This document shows positions 33,684 to 42,464 of a stretch of DNA of 64,000 bases, piece after piece (positions within the stretch are counted from its first letter, which is position 1; each line of letters begins with the position of its first letter). The stretch covers positions 1,054,001 through 1,118,000 of the forward strand of contig NZ_JQLH01000001.1 of assembly GCF_000744105.1 (NCBI RefSeq), read 5' to 3'. Below the pieces are notes generated by a model. That model had not been told where the DNA came from, made no database searches, and worked only from the letters and a program-made list of their open reading frames with translations. Source of the stretch: Maribacter forsetii DSM 18668. Lineage in GTDB: Bacteria; Bacteroidota; Bacteroidia; Flavobacteriales; Flavobacteriaceae. The translations under genes were made by a program, and so were the position numbers.

Positions 33684-34982
33684 GTGTTTAAAATTTCTAA
33701 AATAAATATGAACGTACTTCTGAACGGAGCTTTTGCTTCATTCGGACTCTACTTTTGTATGTACGCTTTTAGAAAGCCTTTCTCGGTAGCAACATTCGAT
33801 GGTCAACTTTTATTCGGTATCGATTATAAGATACTTCTCATTCTGGCTCAGGTAGTGGGGTATATGCTTTCAAAATTTATTGGTATTCGGGTAGTTTCAA
33901 GTTTAAAGGCACAGCATAGAGTAGCCTACCTTACGGGTATGATATTATTTGCAGAGCTGACACTTGTTTTATTCGGACTATTGCCAAAACCTTATAATTT
34001 TATCCTTTTTTTCTTCAACGGACTCTCTTTAGGGATGATTTGGGGAATTACCTTTTCTTATTTAGAAGGTAGAAAAATGACCGAAATTTTAAGTATTATT
34101 CTATGCTCAAGTTTTATTGTTTCTAGCGGGGCAGTGAAATCCGTCGGGTTATGGTTAATGACCACATACAGCATTTCAGAGTTTTGGATGCCGGCTGTAA
34201 CCGGTGCAATCTTTTTACTTCCGTTTTTTATATGCCTGTATTTTTTAAAGAAATTACCACCGCCAACTACCGAAGATATTAGTCTTAGGAAAAAGAGAAA
34301 ACCAATGTGTTCGGCAGACCGCAAGCAAGTGTTCAAAAGATTTTCTTTTCCAATTATAATTTTGGTGGTCTTTTATACCGCGCTTACGGCATTGCGAGAT
34401 TTTAGGGATAATTTTTCTAGGGAATTATGGGACAGTGTAGGCTATGCCGGTGATGCTTCTATCTATACGTTGGCAGAACTTCCCATTGCATTTTTAGTCT
34501 TGCTGGTACTGGGGTTGTTTGGTTTGGTGAAAAATAATTTTAAGGCATTTATGGGCTTCCATTTCTTGTTGATATTGGCAAGTATACTTGTGGGTGTTTC
34601 TACCTTTTTATTTCAGCACGGAGCTATGTCTCCCGTATATTGGATGGTACTCATAGGTTTTGGGCTGTATGCCTGCTATGTCCCTTTCAACTGTATATTT
34701 TTCGATAGAATGATAGCAACATTTAAGATTAAAGGAAACGCTGGCTACCTTATTTATATTGCTGATTCTTTTGGCTATTTGGGTAGTATGGCTGTGTTGC
34801 TCTATAAAAACTTTGGACAACCCAACAGTTCATGGCTTCAGTTTTTTGTAAATGCTACCTACTGTATTGCATTTTTGGGCGTTGGTGTTTCCGTAGTGTC
34901 AATGTTCTATTTTCAAAAAAAATACAAGCAAGATAATTCTAGTTTCCATTTTAAAATACCTATGGTTAATGGCAGATATTGA
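33684..34982 (+). CDS. DUF5690 family membrane protein (MFS-like)
   Basis: The 432-residue protein has about 12 hydrophobic segments and the DUF5690 opening NGAFASFGLYFCMYAFRKPF. The fold resembles major facilitator transporters, although function of the family is not established. The GTG at 33684 gives the full length; ATG at 33708 is an alternative that begins directly before the conserved region. It overlaps the FAD oxidoreductase gene by 14 nt (34969-34982). In this three-gene operon with phosphonate catabolic enzymes it is a good candidate inner-membrane importer. Confidence 0.85.
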   Translation: MFKISKINMNVLLNGAFASFGLYFCMYAFRKPFSVATFDGQLLFGIDYKILLILAQVVGYMLSKFIGIRVVSSLKAQHRVAYLTGMILFAELTLVLFGLLPKPYNFILFFFNGLSLGMIWGITFSYLEGRKMTEILSIILCSSFIVSSGAVKSVGLWLMTTYSISEFWMPAVTGAIFLLPFFICLYFLKKLPPPTTEDISLRKKRKPMCSADRKQVFKRFSFPIIILVVFYTALTALRDFRDNFSRELWDSVGYAGDASIYTLAELPIAFLVLLVLGLFGLVKNNFKAFMGFHFLLILASILVGVSTFLFQHGAMSPVYWMVLIGFGLYACYVPFNCIFFDRMIATFKIKGNAGYLIYIADSFGYLGSMAVLLYKNFGQPNSSWLQFFVNATYCIAFLGVGVSVVSMFYFQKKYKQDNSSFHFKIPMVNGRY

Positions 34983-36126
34983 GTATGATTTAGTTGTAGT
35001 TGGTGGTGGTGTATTAGGTACTTTTCATGCCTATCACGCTATGAAAAAAGGATTAAAAGTGGCTTTGCTCGAAAAAGATGCCATGCCCAAAGGGGCAACC
35101 GTTCGAAATTTTGGGCAGGTAGTACCATCTGGGATGAATACCAAATGGCAGCAGTACGGGCGTAAAAGTTTAAAGATTTATAAGAAGATTCACGCCAAAT
35201 TCGATATTTCGGTACGTCAAGAAGGTTCTATTTATTTGGCTTCCAACGAGGAGGAAGTTCAGCTTATAGAAGAGTTAAAGGAAATTAATCGTGCCAATGA
35301 TTACACCTCTATACTATTTACAAAGACGGAATGTCTTAGAAAATATCCCGGACTAAACGAACAATATGTAAAAGCGGGCTTATTTTTTCCGGAGGAAATT
35401 ACCGTAGAACCCCGTACCATGATCGGTCGTGTACATAAATATTTAAAGAAAAAGGGTGTCAGTATTTTTTACAAAGCCAAAGTCATTGAATGCAACACTC
35501 TAAATAACGAGGTAAGTACACAATTGGCCAATGGTAGAATGCTGTTGTCTTCTAAGGTGATTGTCTGTAATGGCAGTGATTTTAAAACTTTGTATCCAGA
35601 GATGTTCGCTACCAGCGATTTAGAAATTTCTAAGTTGCAAATGATGAAGACGAAATCACAGGGTGATTATAAAATTAGTGGTTCTATTTTAACGGGACTG
35701 TCCATTAGAAGATATGAGGCTTTTGCAGAATGTCCGTCATATTTAAAAATCAAATCCAAAGAACCATTGGATAGCTTAGAAAAAAAATGGGGTATACACA
35801 TTTTGTTTAAACAAGCTATGGATGGCGGTGTAATTCTGGGGGATTCTCACGAATATGCCGATGCGGATGATATGGATAACCTTGGTTTTGACCTTAATAT
35901 GGAGATTGATAATCTAATGCTGTCAAAAGCTAAAGAAATTTTCAGCTTACCTACTTATGAAATAGAACAACGCTGGTTTGGTATGTATTCTCAATGTAAA
36001 AACGCCGATATTTATGAGCGTACCATTGATAGAAATATACATATCATAACCGGTATTGGCGGTAAGGGAATGACGGGCAGTGCCGGTTTTTCAAAACATA
36101 ACATTCAACAAATTTTTAATATTTAG
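34969..36126 (+). CDS. TIGR03364-type FAD-dependent oxidoreductase (phosphonate-associated)
   Basis: The 385-residue protein has a Rossmann FAD motif DLVVVGGGVLGTFHAYHA (about residues 6-23) and the group's substrate-side pattern ATVRNFGQVVPSGM. C-terminal GIGGKGMTGSAGFSKH completes the D-amino-acid-oxidase-like fold. Proteins of TIGR03364 are found with phosphonatase-like hydrolases and are thought to oxidise 2-aminoethylphosphonate or its N-methyl form to phosphonoacetaldehyde. The hydrolase starts 1 nt after its stop. No signal peptide is present, so oxidation would occur in the cytoplasm after uptake. Confidence 0.82.
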   Translation: MADIEYDLVVVGGGVLGTFHAYHAMKKGLKVALLEKDAMPKGATVRNFGQVVPSGMNTKWQQYGRKSLKIYKKIHAKFDISVRQEGSIYLASNEEEVQLIEELKEINRANDYTSILFTKTECLRKYPGLNEQYVKAGLFFPEEITVEPRTMIGRVHKYLKKKGVSIFYKAKVIECNTLNNEVSTQLANGRMLLSSKVIVCNGSDFKTLYPEMFATSDLEISKLQMMKTKSQGDYKISGSILTGLSIRRYEAFAECPSYLKIKSKEPLDSLEKKWGIHILFKQAMDGGVILGDSHEYADADDMDNLGFDLNMEIDNLMLSKAKEIFSLPTYEIEQRWFGMYSQCKNADIYERTIDRNIHIITGIGGKGMTGSAGFSKHNIQQIFNI

Positions 36127-36127
36127 C

Positions 36128-36811
36128 ATGCATACAATTAAATTGGCCGTATTTGATATGGCAGGTACCGTTGTCAATGAAGACAATGTAGTGTACAAAA
36201 CATTACAAAAAGCTATTAATGAAAGAGGATTTCAAGTGACTTTGGATTTTGTTTTGGAACATGGTGCCGGTAAAGAAAAACACCAAGCTATAAAAGATAT
36301 TATTACTGCAGATATAGGTAATGTAGATGCCACTATGCCCGCATCTATATTTGAAGATTTTAAAAAGCTGTTGGTTGATGCGTATAACAACCTGAACGTA
36401 ACTAGTTATGAGGGAGTTGAGGAAATGTTGTATGCTTTAAAAGCTAACGGAATTAAAGTCGCCCTAAATACAGGTTATGATACCAATACCGCACAGTTAT
36501 TATTAAATAAAATGAACTGGACTATTGGAAAAGAATACGATGTTTTAGTAACTGCAGATGACGTAGTTCTTGGTAGGCCTAATCCAGATATGATTGTTGA
36601 GGCCATGATGAAACTTAACGTGCAACAAGAAGAGTTAGTGTTAAAAGCAGGTGATTCCATTATTGATATAGAAGAAGGTAAAAATGCCAATTGCGGTGTA
36701 ACTATTGGTGTAACGACAGGTGCTCATACGCGTGAACAATTGTTGAGCGCAAAGCCTACCTATGTTTTAGATAGTTTGACCGAATTAAAACAGTTGTTAT
36801 TGCCATCATAA
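36128..36811 (+). CDS. Phosphonatase-like HAD hydrolase (PhnX-like, TIGR03351)
   Basis: The 227-residue protein starts at ATG 36128 (MHTIKLAVFDMAGTVVNEDN, Asp10 the HAD nucleophile; DMAGT is the phosphonatase-type motif). A second motif has LNTGYDT, a third GRPNPDM and a fourth AGDSIIDIEEG. The cap-like region HGAGKEKHQ places Lys49 and His52 where PhnX has its Schiff-base lysine and a following His (PhnX has MGLLKIDH). This suggests C-P cleavage of phosphonoacetaldehyde to acetaldehyde and phosphate. It forms an operon with the oxidoreductase. An upstream ATG (36080) would overlap that gene and is less likely. Confidence 0.85.
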   Translation: MHTIKLAVFDMAGTVVNEDNVVYKTLQKAINERGFQVTLDFVLEHGAGKEKHQAIKDIITADIGNVDATMPASIFEDFKKLLVDAYNNLNVTSYEGVEEMLYALKANGIKVALNTGYDTNTAQLLLNKMNWTIGKEYDVLVTADDVVLGRPNPDMIVEAMMKLNVQQEELVLKAGDSIIDIEEGKNANCGVTIGVTTGAHTREQLLSAKPTYVLDSLTELKQLLLPS

Positions 36812-36827
36812 AGAATAAAATGAAAAT

Positions 36828-36856
36828 AAAAAAAGCCACTGATTGTGGCTTTTTTT
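36828..36856. terminator. Bidirectional terminator
   Basis: AAAAAAAGCCAC and GTGGCTTTTTTT form a stem with a 5-nt loop. The T run on each strand terminates both the phosphonatase-like operon and the convergent regulator gene. Confidence 0.9.
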
Positions 36857-36875
36857 ATTTGAATTCTGTGGTTAG

Positions 36876-37442
36876 CTATATAAAAAAATAGAGCACTAAC
36901 ATAGTTGCCGTGCTATTACTTCTATTCTCGGGTACATGGGCAATTCTGCCATCAAAAAAAATAGAATCCCCTTCTTTTATAAGTACTTCTTCTTCGTCTA
37001 TTATGTAATAACATTCTCCCGAGAGCATGTATTTGAATTCGTAGGCATCGGTTTTCACCTTATCTCTTTTGGAATTTGGATGCACGTGTAGCAATACGGC
37101 TTCAAACCCCAGGCTATTCAGTTGTTTTCCGAAAATAAAGGAATACGAAAATCCTACGGCATCGTCTTCTTTTTCAATAAAAGTATTGTCCTCTTTTCGG
37201 GAAACAATAAAATTGGCACCGTTAGATTGTGGTAGCCCGCTAAAAAAATCGGTCACCTCTATATCCAAAGAGTTTATAATTTTTAAAAGCACGGGTAAAG
37301 ATGGTATGGTTCTTCCGTTTTCAATTCTAGAAATGAGTCCGGCAGTGACCCCTGCACGCATGGCAATTTCACTAATAGTCAAATTTCCATTTTTGCGAAT
37401 TTCCTTTATTCGTTTTCCTATTCCAATAAGGTAATCATCCAT
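36876..37442 (-). CDS. XRE-family transcriptional regulator with C-terminal cupin domain
   Basis: The preferred ATG at 37442 (MDDYLIGIGKRIKEIRK) gives 188 residues; an ATG at 37466 would add 8. A helix-turn-helix domain occupies about residues 5-60 (LTISEIAMRAGVTAGLISRIENG), and a cupin domain about 110-185 (SGECYYIIDEEEVLIKEGDSIFFDGRIAHVPENR). Such regulators often sense small amines, sugars or organic acids. It is convergent with the phosphonatase-like operon and divergent from the second SusC, placing it well to control one or both. The frame extends further upstream without support. Confidence 0.85.
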   Translation of the reverse strand: MDDYLIGIGKRIKEIRKNGNLTISEIAMRAGVTAGLISRIENGRTIPSLPVLLKIINSLDIEVTDFFSGLPQSNGANFIVSRKEDNTFIEKEDDAVGFSYSFIFGKQLNSLGFEAVLLHVHPNSKRDKVKTDAYEFKYMLSGECYYIIDEEEVLIKEGDSIFFDGRIAHVPENRSNSTATMLVLYFFI

Positions 37443-37571
37443 TGATAAGTGTTCTCCTACAAACATAATGAAAAATAAAATGTATTGGTTTTTGGTGGGT
37501 AGTATGGCTGTTATCACCCATGATAAAGGGGCTTAACATAAATCTTACATTTTGCATATTTGTAAATAATG

Positions 37572-37600
37572 TTTAACTAACCTTAAGGTAATCTTAGCCT
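37572..37600 (+). promoter_or_regulatory. Candidate PHO-box-like repeat upstream of second susC-like gene
   Basis: TTTAACT, TTAAGGT and TTAGCCT recur at an 11-bp period with 4-nt spacers AACC and AATC. The layout matches the repeat at 22755-22783. It lies about 100 nt before the SusC start. Confidence 0.35.
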
Positions 37601-37700
37601 CGCAATGGTTGCAATTGCTTAATATGTATAACGCAATACATTGAATTTTCATTTAGATATTTGCTGAACTAACAAACCAAAGTTTACAAATACGAACAAA

Positions 37701-40700
37701 ATGAAAAAAACATTATTAATTACAATGCTTGTTTTCTTAGCAAGTTTTGTAGCACATGCCCAAACTGTATTTACGGGTACTGTGTTAGATGAAAACCAAG
37801 TTCCTTTACCTGGTGCAACCGTGGTAGTGAAAGGAACAACGAACGGAGTTGCTACAGATTTTGATGGTAACTTCAGTATTGAACTAAACAGTTCAGATGA
37901 CATTTTAGTGGTATCTTATATCGGGTACATTAAGCAGGAGTTTGAAACTGCGAACAAGCTTACGGGTACTATATCCCTACAGCCAGATTCACAGCAATTA
38001 GATGAGGTTGTGGTAACGGCATTAGGTATTGAAAGGGAAAAGAAGTCTTTAGGGTATGCTTCACAAGAACTGGATAACGATGAAGTTGTTCAGGCAAGAG
38101 AACCGAACCTTTTGAACAGTATGTCAGGTAAAGTTGCCGGTTTGCAAATTACCAACAGCCCTACAGGTTTGGGTGGTTCTGCCCGAGTTTCTATACGTGG
38201 CGATGCTTCTTTGAACATTAATGGTAACTCGCCATTATTTATTGTAGATGGTACACCTATTAGTAATGAAATTGTAGGTTCTAGCGGATCGGGTACGCAA
38301 AGTGTAGATTATGGTAATGGTGCTGCAGAAATCAATCCGCAGGATATTGAATCGATCAACGTATTAAAAGGTCCGGCTGCTGCCGCACTTTACGGGTCAA
38401 GAGCTGCGAATGGTGCAATTATTATTACGACCAAGAAAGGAACATCTCAAAGCAGTAAATTGGGGGTATCCTTTAATACCGGTATTACCATTGAAAATGT
38501 ATTGATGTTACCAGATTGGCAAAATGAATATGGCCAAGGTAACAATCAACAGTTCTCTTTTGTTGACGGTAGCGGTTCTGGTATTGCAGATGGTGTTGAT
38601 GAAAGTTGGGGACCTCGTTTAGATACCGGACTCATGATCGCACAATTTGATTCGCCTAGAACAGACGGTACTCGTGGTGGCGATACTTTTGTTAGTGATG
38701 CCGATATAATTACAACGCCATGGGTTTCTCAACCGGATAATACTAGAGATTTCTTTGAAACGGGAATCACAAAGACCAACAGCATCGCTATCTCTAAAAG
38801 TGGCGAAATGGGGAACATGCGTTTGTCTTTTCAGAATTTAGATCAGGAAGGTACATTACCGAATACGGATTTAAAGAGAAATACTTTAAGCTTTTCTGGT
38901 ACCATGAACGTATCGGATAAGGTTAAGGTAAATGCCAATATGAACTATGTTAAAACTGACAGTGACAACAGACCTGCGGTTGGTTATGGTACAGAAAGTA
39001 TTATGTACTTGTTTATCTGGTACGGTCGTCAATTGAATACTAACAATTTGAGAGATTATTGGCAGCCTGGTTTAGAGGGTACGCAGCAGTTCAACTATAA
39101 CTACAACTACCACGATAACCCTTACTTTACCATGTATGAGAATACAAATGCGCAAGACAAGGATCGTATGTTCGGTAATGTGAGCCTTACCTATGACATC
39201 AGCGAAAACTGGAAATTATTATTACGTAGTGGTCGCGATTTCTATAGAGATTTTAGAGTTCGTAAAAGAGCGTTTAGCACACAGCGTTTTCCATTTGGTA
39301 CATACCAAGAGGATAATATTTTCTTCGAAGAAAGTAACTCAGATTTCTTATTGAGTTATGATAAGGATTTTGGTGAAAAATTCAATTTAAATGTTTCTGC
39401 AGGTGGAAACCAATTGCGCCAAAAGCAAGATTTCACTAAAAGTGTTGCACCACAATTAATTAATCCTGGGGTGTATTCTTTTAACAATAGTAGACAGGCG
39501 GTACAGGTAAGTTCTAACAATAGCGAAAAGCGCATCAACAGTTTATATGGGTATGCACGTTTTAGTTATGACAATGTATTGTTTATGGATGTTACCGGTA
39601 GAAATGACTGGTCTAGTACATTGCCAGAGGGGAACAACTCTTATTTCTACCCATCGGTAACATTAAGTGGTATTGCCAGTGATATGTTTAATATGCCAGA
39701 TTGGGTAACGTTTGCGAAAGTAAGGGCTGCTTATGCTGAAGTGGGTAATGATACCGATGCATATAGATTACGTAGCTTCTATCAAAATGAGACTGCTTTT
39801 GATAGTTCTACACCTATATTGACGGAATCATCGTTGATACCGAATGCTGATTTGAAACCTGAGATTACGGGTTCTTATGAATTTGGTTTAGATCTACGCT
39901 TTTTACAAAGCAGAATTAACTTAGACCTTACGTATTATGACAGTTCTACTAAAAACCAAATTATCAATATTAGTACTGATATCGCTAGTGGTTACAGTAG
40001 TCAATTGATCAATGCAGGTGAGGTTCGTAACTACGGTTTTGAAGCTATTGCGAACTTTGTTCCGGTACTTACAGATAACTTTAAATGGAGCTCTACTTTC
40101 AATTTTGCGAGCAATAAAAGTGAAGTGACCGATTTAGGTGATGATATTCAATTTACGTTGACCGAAGCGAACGGGGCATTTATTCAAGCTCGTGAAGGTG
40201 GTTCTATCAGTGCGATATACGGTAGAGGTTTTCAAAGGGTAGAAGATGAGAACAGTGAGTACTTTGGTCAAATGATCATCAATAATCAAGGTATTCCTGA
40301 GCGTACCGATGATTTGGTATACCAGGGTGATTATGCGCCAGATTTCACACTGGGAATGCAGAATACATTCAAGTATAAGAATGTTGACCTAGGATTTTTG
40401 ATCGATACCAGACAAGGTGGTATCGTAGTTTCTAGAACAAAAACCATTGGTAGTACTTCTGGTCAATTGCAAGAAACATTGGAAGGTAGAGAAACAGGAA
40501 TCGTTGCAGAAGGGGTAGTAAATACTGGTACAGCCGAGAGTCCTAATTATGTGCCAAATACCGTAAATGTAGATGCTAGAACATATAACAATAGATACTA
40601 TGAAAGGGATAATGTTGAAGCGGCAAAGTATGATGCTTCTTACACTAAACTACGTGAGGTTTCTTTAGGGTATTCTTTCCCACAGAAAATGATCAACCAA

Positions 40701-40880
40701 TTGCCAATTACCAATGCAAGAATTTCTGTAACAGGTAGAAACTTGATTTTATGGACAGATAACCCTCATTTCGATCCTGAAACAGTTGGGGTGTCGGGTG
40801 GTACGCTACAACCGGGTATTGAGAATATGTCTTACCCAAGCTCACGTTCGTTTACCTTCAATTTACAGGTTAATTTCTAA
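37701..40880 (+). CDS. SusC/RagA TonB-dependent receptor (no STN domain)
   Basis: The 1059-residue outer-membrane receptor has a signal peptide (MKKTLLITMLVFLASFVAHAQ; 1-21 as location), a carboxypeptidase-regulatory-like domain (about residues 22-100, FTGTVLDENQVPLPGATVVVKG), a plug with the SusC signature ALGIEREKKSLGYASQEL, GDASLNINGNSPLFIVDGTPIS (about 175-195) and a beta-barrel ending LQVNF. Unlike the first SusC it has no STN domain, so it is not expected to signal to the ECF factor. It pairs with the SusD-like gene 30 nt downstream. Confidence 0.93.
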   Translation: MKKTLLITMLVFLASFVAHAQTVFTGTVLDENQVPLPGATVVVKGTTNGVATDFDGNFSIELNSSDDILVVSYIGYIKQEFETANKLTGTISLQPDSQQLDEVVVTALGIEREKKSLGYASQELDNDEVVQAREPNLLNSMSGKVAGLQITNSPTGLGGSARVSIRGDASLNINGNSPLFIVDGTPISNEIVGSSGSGTQSVDYGNGAAEINPQDIESINVLKGPAAAALYGSRAANGAIIITTKKGTSQSSKLGVSFNTGITIENVLMLPDWQNEYGQGNNQQFSFVDGSGSGIADGVDESWGPRLDTGLMIAQFDSPRTDGTRGGDTFVSDADIITTPWVSQPDNTRDFFETGITKTNSIAISKSGEMGNMRLSFQNLDQEGTLPNTDLKRNTLSFSGTMNVSDKVKVNANMNYVKTDSDNRPAVGYGTESIMYLFIWYGRQLNTNNLRDYWQPGLEGTQQFNYNYNYHDNPYFTMYENTNAQDKDRMFGNVSLTYDISENWKLLLRSGRDFYRDFRVRKRAFSTQRFPFGTYQEDNIFFEESNSDFLLSYDKDFGEKFNLNVSAGGNQLRQKQDFTKSVAPQLINPGVYSFNNSRQAVQVSSNNSEKRINSLYGYARFSYDNVLFMDVTGRNDWSSTLPEGNNSYFYPSVTLSGIASDMFNMPDWVTFAKVRAAYAEVGNDTDAYRLRSFYQNETAFDSSTPILTESSLIPNADLKPEITGSYEFGLDLRFLQSRINLDLTYYDSSTKNQIINISTDIASGYSSQLINAGEVRNYGFEAIANFVPVLTDNFKWSSTFNFASNKSEVTDLGDDIQFTLTEANGAFIQAREGGSISAIYGRGFQRVEDENSEYFGQMIINNQGIPERTDDLVYQGDYAPDFTLGMQNTFKYKNVDLGFLIDTRQGGIVVSRTKTIGSTSGQLQETLEGRETGIVAEGVVNTGTAESPNYVPNTVNVDARTYNNRYYERDNVEAAKYDASYTKLREVSLGYSFPQKMINQLPITNARISVTGRNLILWTDNPHFDPETVGVSGGTLQPGIENMSYPSSRSFTFNLQVNF

Positions 40881-40910
40881 GAGTAGAAGAAACTATTAAA
40901 TAAAGAAATC

Positions 40911-42464
40911 ATGAAAAAAACACTATTATTTATATGTTCTCTGGTACTGGCAATTAGCTGTACCGAAGATTTTGAAACGATTAATATTAATCCTAATTAC
41001 CCTGCTTCTGCAGAGCCAGGTCTATTATTGCCAGGTGTACAAAGAGAGATGGCCTATAACTGGGGTGGTCAAGGTTGGGAAGAAGGTTTTACCGTAGTAC
41101 AATATGGCGCAAGACTGCAGTTTACCAGTGGTGATACCTATAACTGGTCTCCTTCCGGTGATCCTTATGATAACGCTTATGCATCTTTAAGGGATGTGGA
41201 AAATATTATTAGGGATACCGAAGCTAACGAAGATGCCCAGAATTATTACGGTGTTGCCTTGGTGATGAAATCTTGGATCTATTCTTATGTTACCGATGCT
41301 TACGGAGATGTGCCTTACTCAGAAGCTACCATGGGTATTGAGAATGGTAATGTTACTCCTGCTTTTGATGCTCAAAGTGCTATATATGCCGGTATTTTGG
41401 AAGATTTGGAAACAGCGAATACGGTTTTAACAGATGCCGATAATATCTCTGGAGATATTTTTTACGATGGCGATATTGAAAAATGGAGAAAATTTGCCAA
41501 TTCGTTAAGATTGCGTTTGTTAATGAGAATCAGTGATGTGGATAATGCAACCGCAGTTGCTGGTATGACTCAAATTACGAGTAACCCAACTGCATACCCT
41601 ATTTTTGAGAGTAATGAGGACATGACTTTCGTGGCATGGAATTCAGATAATCCTCAGCCAAAATATGACACACGTAGTGGTAGTTTTGATGAGGTTCGTT
41701 TAAGCCAAACCTTAGAAACTCGCTTAAAAGATTTGAACGATAACAGATTGTATGTTTTCGCGCAGCCTACTACAGCTTCTGAGAAGGGAATTTTCTCTGA
41801 AGATTTTGATGATTACGTTGGTATGCCTAACGGATTGGATGATGAGGCTGCATTAGGCTATAGTCCGTCTGGAAACCCAGATGAGTCCGGATCTAATTTC
41901 ATTTCCAGGTTGGGTATTTTGTTAGGCTGTAGAGCATGTAACCCAGAAGAAGCTTCTGCTACCGCTTCACAGACCATCATTATGAGCTATTCTGAATTAC
42001 AGTTTATTTTGGCGGAAGCGGCAGAAAGAGGATTTATTTCTTCTGGTAATGCGGCAACGTATTATGAAAACGGAATTAGAGCTTCTTTTGAGTACTACAC
42101 AGAAAGAGTTGCCGCTGGCGGATGGTCAGATATTGCCAATGCCATGCAGGCTACAGATTTAGATGGGTATGTAGCTCAGGCTGATGTTGCACTTACTGGT
42201 GCAACGGATGATAACTTGGCTAAAATTGCCCTTCAAAAATGGATCTCTCTTTTCTATACAGGTTTTGAAGGATGGTCAGATTGGAGAAGAACGGGTATGC
42301 CAGAGGTAATTCCTGGTCCTGATGCCGTGAACGATGGTATGGTACCGGTTCGTTTTCAATATCCTAATTCTGTAAAATCTACGAACAGCGAAAACTACAA
42401 TGCCGCTGTACAAAGTATGGGTGCAGATGATATTAATACCAAACTTTGGTGGGATGTTGATTAA
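40911..42464 (+). CDS. SusD/RagB-like surface lipoprotein
   Basis: The 517-residue protein has a lipobox at Cys17 (LAISC). It shows SusD-like landmarks, such as YNWSPSGDPYDNAYASLRDVENI (about residue 75-95), YVTDAYGDVPYSEATMG and a C-terminal WISLFYTGFEGWSDWRRTGMPEV pattern (about 440-465). It belongs to the SusD-like type 2 group. Start and stop are close to the neighbours, and its stop overlaps the next lipoprotein gene by 11 nt, so the SusCD pair and three downstream enzyme genes form one operon. Confidence 0.9.
   Translation: MKKTLLFICSLVLAISCTEDFETININPNYPASAEPGLLLPGVQREMAYNWGGQGWEEGFTVVQYGARLQFTSGDTYNWSPSGDPYDNAYASLRDVENIIRDTEANEDAQNYYGVALVMKSWIYSYVTDAYGDVPYSEATMGIENGNVTPAFDAQSAIYAGILEDLETANTVLTDADNISGDIFYDGDIEKWRKFANSLRLRLLMRISDVDNATAVAGMTQITSNPTAYPIFESNEDMTFVAWNSDNPQPKYDTRSGSFDEVRLSQTLETRLKDLNDNRLYVFAQPTTASEKGIFSEDFDDYVGMPNGLDDEAALGYSPSGNPDESGSNFISRLGILLGCRACNPEEASATASQTIIMSYSELQFILAEAAERGFISSGNAATYYENGIRASFEYYTERVAAGGWSDIANAMQATDLDGYVAQADVALTGATDDNLAKIALQKWISLFYTGFEGWSDWRRTGMPEVIPGPDAVNDGMVPVRFQYPNSVKSTNSENYNAAVQSMGADDINTKLWWDVD

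Noticed and set aside
36080..36127. Upstream start for the phosphonatase-like hydrolase
   Set aside because: It overlaps the oxidoreductase gene by 47 nt, and the HAD motif begins properly 10 residues after the ATG at 36128.
37443..37517. Longer start for the XRE-cupin regulator
   Set aside because: The extra residues are hydrophobic and unlike the start of a helix-turn-helix protein; ATG at 37442 or 37466 fits the family.
42400..42453. Upstream start for the PA14 phosphodiesterase
   Set aside because: The ATG at 42454 puts the lipobox at a normal distance, whereas the longer form would bury the signal peptide.
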